Shown here in pieces: positions 7,656-9,033 of a stretch of 9,033 nt of DNA. The notes beneath the pieces are model-generated. The model did no database searches. It saw only the letters and a program-made list of their open reading frames with translations, and was not told the origin of the DNA. Source of the stretch: Curvibacter sp. (lineage in GTDB: Bacteria > Pseudomonadota > Gammaproteobacteria > Burkholderiales > Burkholderiaceae_C); NCBI GenBank assembly GCA_003500955.1, contig DNQP01000090.1, positions 584 to 9,616 on the forward strand, in the 5' to 3' direction. Every line of letters begins with the position of its first letter. Positions within the stretch are counted from its first letter, which is position 1. A program made the translations under genes and the position numbers.

Positions 7656-9033
7656 TCAGGCGGCGGGCGGCACCAGGAGGGTGGGGCGCGCGGTGGCGTC
7701 GGTCTGCGGGTAGTCGCGGCTGAAATGCAGGCCGCGGCTTTCATGGCGCGATTGTGCGCTGCGCACGATCAGGTCGGCAACCTGCACCAGGTTGCGCAGT
7801 TCCAGCAGGTCGCGCGTGACGTGGAAGCTGGAATAGAACTCCTGGATCTCGGAGGTCAGCAGCGCGATGCGGTGCGCCGCGCGCTCCAGGCGCTTGTTGG
7901 TGCGGACGATGCCCACGTAGTCCCACATGAAGCGGCGCAGCTCGTCCCAGTTGTGCGAGATCACCACCGATTCGTCGGCATCGGTGACGCGGCTGTCGTC
8001 CCAGGCGGGCAGGGGGGGTACCGCCACAGGCTGCTCGCGGACGATGGCCTGCGCCGCGGCGCGGGCGTAGACCATGCACTCGACCAGCGAGTTGCTGGCC
8101 AGGCGGTTGGCGCCGTGCAGGCCGGTGTAGGCGGTTTCGCCCACGGCGTACAGGCCGGGCAGGTCGGCGCGACCGTCCAGGTCGGTGACGATGCCGCCGC
8201 AGGTGTAGTGCGCGGCCGGCACCACGGGGATGGGCTGCTTCGCCATGTCGATGCCCAGCTCCAGGCAGCGCGCGTAGATGTTGGGGAAGTGCTCCAGCAG
8301 GAAGGCCTTGGGCTGGTGGCTGATGTCCAGGTGCACGCAGTCCAGGCCGTGCTTCTTCATCTCGAAGTCGATGGCGCGGGCCACCACGTCACGCGGCGCC
8401 AGCTCGGCGCGCGCATCGTGCGCGGGCATGAAGCGCGTGCCGTCGGGCAGGAGCAGGCGGCCGCCTTCACCGCGCACGGCCTCGGTGATCAGGAAGGACT
8501 TGACGTGCGGGTGGTAGAGGCAGGTGGGATGGAACTGGATGAATTCCATATTGCCCACACGGCAGCCCGCGCGCCACGCCGCGGCAATACCGTCGCCCGT
8601 GGCGGTGTCGGGGTTGGTGGTGTAGAGGTAGACCTTGCCCGCGCCGCCCGTGGCCAGGATGGTGTGCGGTGCACTGAAGGTGTCGACCACGTCGGTGACT
8701 TCGTTGAGCGCGTACAGGCCCAGGCAGCGCTGGCCCGCCAGGCCCAGCTTGGTGCTGGTGATCAGGTCCACCAGCATGTGGTGTTCGAACAGGGTGATGT
8801 TGGGCGTGGCCCGTACCTGGTCCATCAGCGTGTGCTGCACGGCCGCGCCGGTGGCATCGGTCACGTGCACGATGCGGCGTTCGCTGTGGCCGCCTTCGCG
8901 CGTGAGGTGCAGCTGCCCGTCTTCCTGCGAGAAGGGCACGCCCAGCTGCTGCAGCCAGCGGATGCTGGCGGGCGCGTTCTCGACCACGAAGCGCGTGGCC
9001 TCGGGGTCGCACAGGCCGGCGCCGGCGATCAGC
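7656..9033 (-). CDS. nadB: L-aspartate oxidase NadB, N-terminal part outside window
   Basis: FAD enzyme that oxidises L-aspartate to iminoaspartate, the first step of de novo NAD synthesis; NadA then condenses the product. About 459 residues are visible. The frame runs to the window edge, with [15 protein letters not shown] before [10 protein letters not shown], so the GTG at 8987 is an internal Val codon, not the start; the FAD-binding N-terminus (about 80 residues) lies outside. Seen counting from 8987: [15 protein letters not shown] (112-126), the conserved [57 protein letters not shown] and the FAD-contacting [24 protein letters not shown]. The helical C-terminal domain ends LLVPPAA. It is the first visible gene of the coenzyme series; any promoter or regulatory leader would lie upstream of it, outside the window. 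Confidence 0.97.
   Translation of the reverse strand, partial: LIAGAGLCDPEATRFVVENAPASIRWLQQLGVPFSQEDGQLHLTREGGHSERRIVHVTDATGAAVQHTLMDQVRATPNITLFEHHMLVDLITSTKLGLAGQRCLGLYALNEVTDVVDTFSAPHTILATGGAGKVYLYTTNPDTATGDGIAAAWRAGCRVGNMEFIQFHPTCLYHPHVKSFLITEAVRGEGGRLLLPDGTRFMPAHDARAELAPRDVVARAIDFEMKKHGLDCVHLDISHQPKAFLLEHFPNIYARCLELGIDMAKQPIPVVPAAHYTCGGIVTDLDGRADLPGLYAVGETAYTGLHGANRLASNSLVECMVYARAAAQAIVREQPVAVPPLPAWDDSRVTDADESVVISHNWDELRRFMWDYVGIVRTNKRLERAAHRIALLTSEIQEFYSSFHVTRDLLELRNLVQVADLIVRSAQSRHESRGLHFSRDYPQTDATARPTLLVPPAA

Noticed and set aside
6545..7723. Long plus-strand open frame opposite bioB and panD
   Set aside because: Antisense shadow spanning two well-supported genes, with Val/Asp/Gly/Ala-rich composition and no domain.
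7637..7744. N-terminal extension of PanD by 36 residues
   Set aside because: It lies wholly or mostly inside nadB in another frame. PanD must begin MYRTLLKSK to place Ser25 and Lys9 correctly, and a good ribosome site precedes ATG 7636.
8985..8987. GTG 8987 as the start of nadB
   Set aside because: The frame continues to the window edge with the conserved [15 protein letters not shown], so this is an internal Val codon and the gene is cut by the window.

Overview
The window looks like chromosomal DNA from a high-GC betaproteobacterium, most likely a Burkholderiales member of the Comamonadaceae type. The basis is the GC-rich codon use, the characteristic sequences of RsmD, PanB, PanC and NadB, and a dispersed REP-like sequence (GTTCGGGCTGAGCCTGTCGA) that I associate with this group. 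I see no tRNA, rRNA, transposase, phage gene or CRISPR array. The lineage call is recognition from memory, not a database search.

Plus strand, 1-3904. The window opens inside rsmD, a 16S rRNA m2G966 methyltransferase whose reading frame runs through a REP-like sequence at its 5' side. Then come a small predicted membrane-anchored or secreted protein with a DAYRH...MDRHNN motif pair and lower GC, a PaaI-type hotdog thioesterase, a 63-residue single-pass membrane protein overlapping the thioesterase end, a membrane-anchored alpha/beta hydrolase with an intact Ser-Asp-His triad, a DUF1304 membrane protein, and a class I SAM-dependent methyltransferase. Most have their own Shine-Dalgarno site and short gaps. 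Their functions do not form an obvious single pathway.

Convergent junction, 3905-4308. This 404-base gene-free stretch lies between the methyltransferase (plus) and panC (minus). It holds a degenerate inverted REP-like element, a small perfect hairpin, and a tandem array of four units with an exact 56-base period whose cores can fold as terminator-like hairpins on both strands. A perfect 14-bp-stem palindrome follows, centred on the panC stop codon.

Minus strand, 9033-4309. Five coenzyme genes are transcribed in the order nadB (5' end outside the window), panD, bioB, panB, panC, with gaps of 19, 18, 35 and 113 bases. NadB and PanD both consume L-aspartate, for NAD and for beta-alanine respectively. 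PanB makes ketopantoate and PanC joins pantoate to beta-alanine to give pantothenate, the CoA precursor. BioB performs the last step of biotin synthesis. The ketopantoate reductase (panE or ilvC) and the rest of the nad and bio pathways are not in the window. The tight spacing argues for one operon, possibly with a processing or attenuation point in the hairpin-rich panB-panC gap.

Most of the window is conserved housekeeping DNA. The parts most worth a second look are the 56-base array with the panC-stop palindrome, the DAYRH/HNN protein inserted after rsmD, and an orphan strong ribosome site with a four-codon ORF before the thioesterase.
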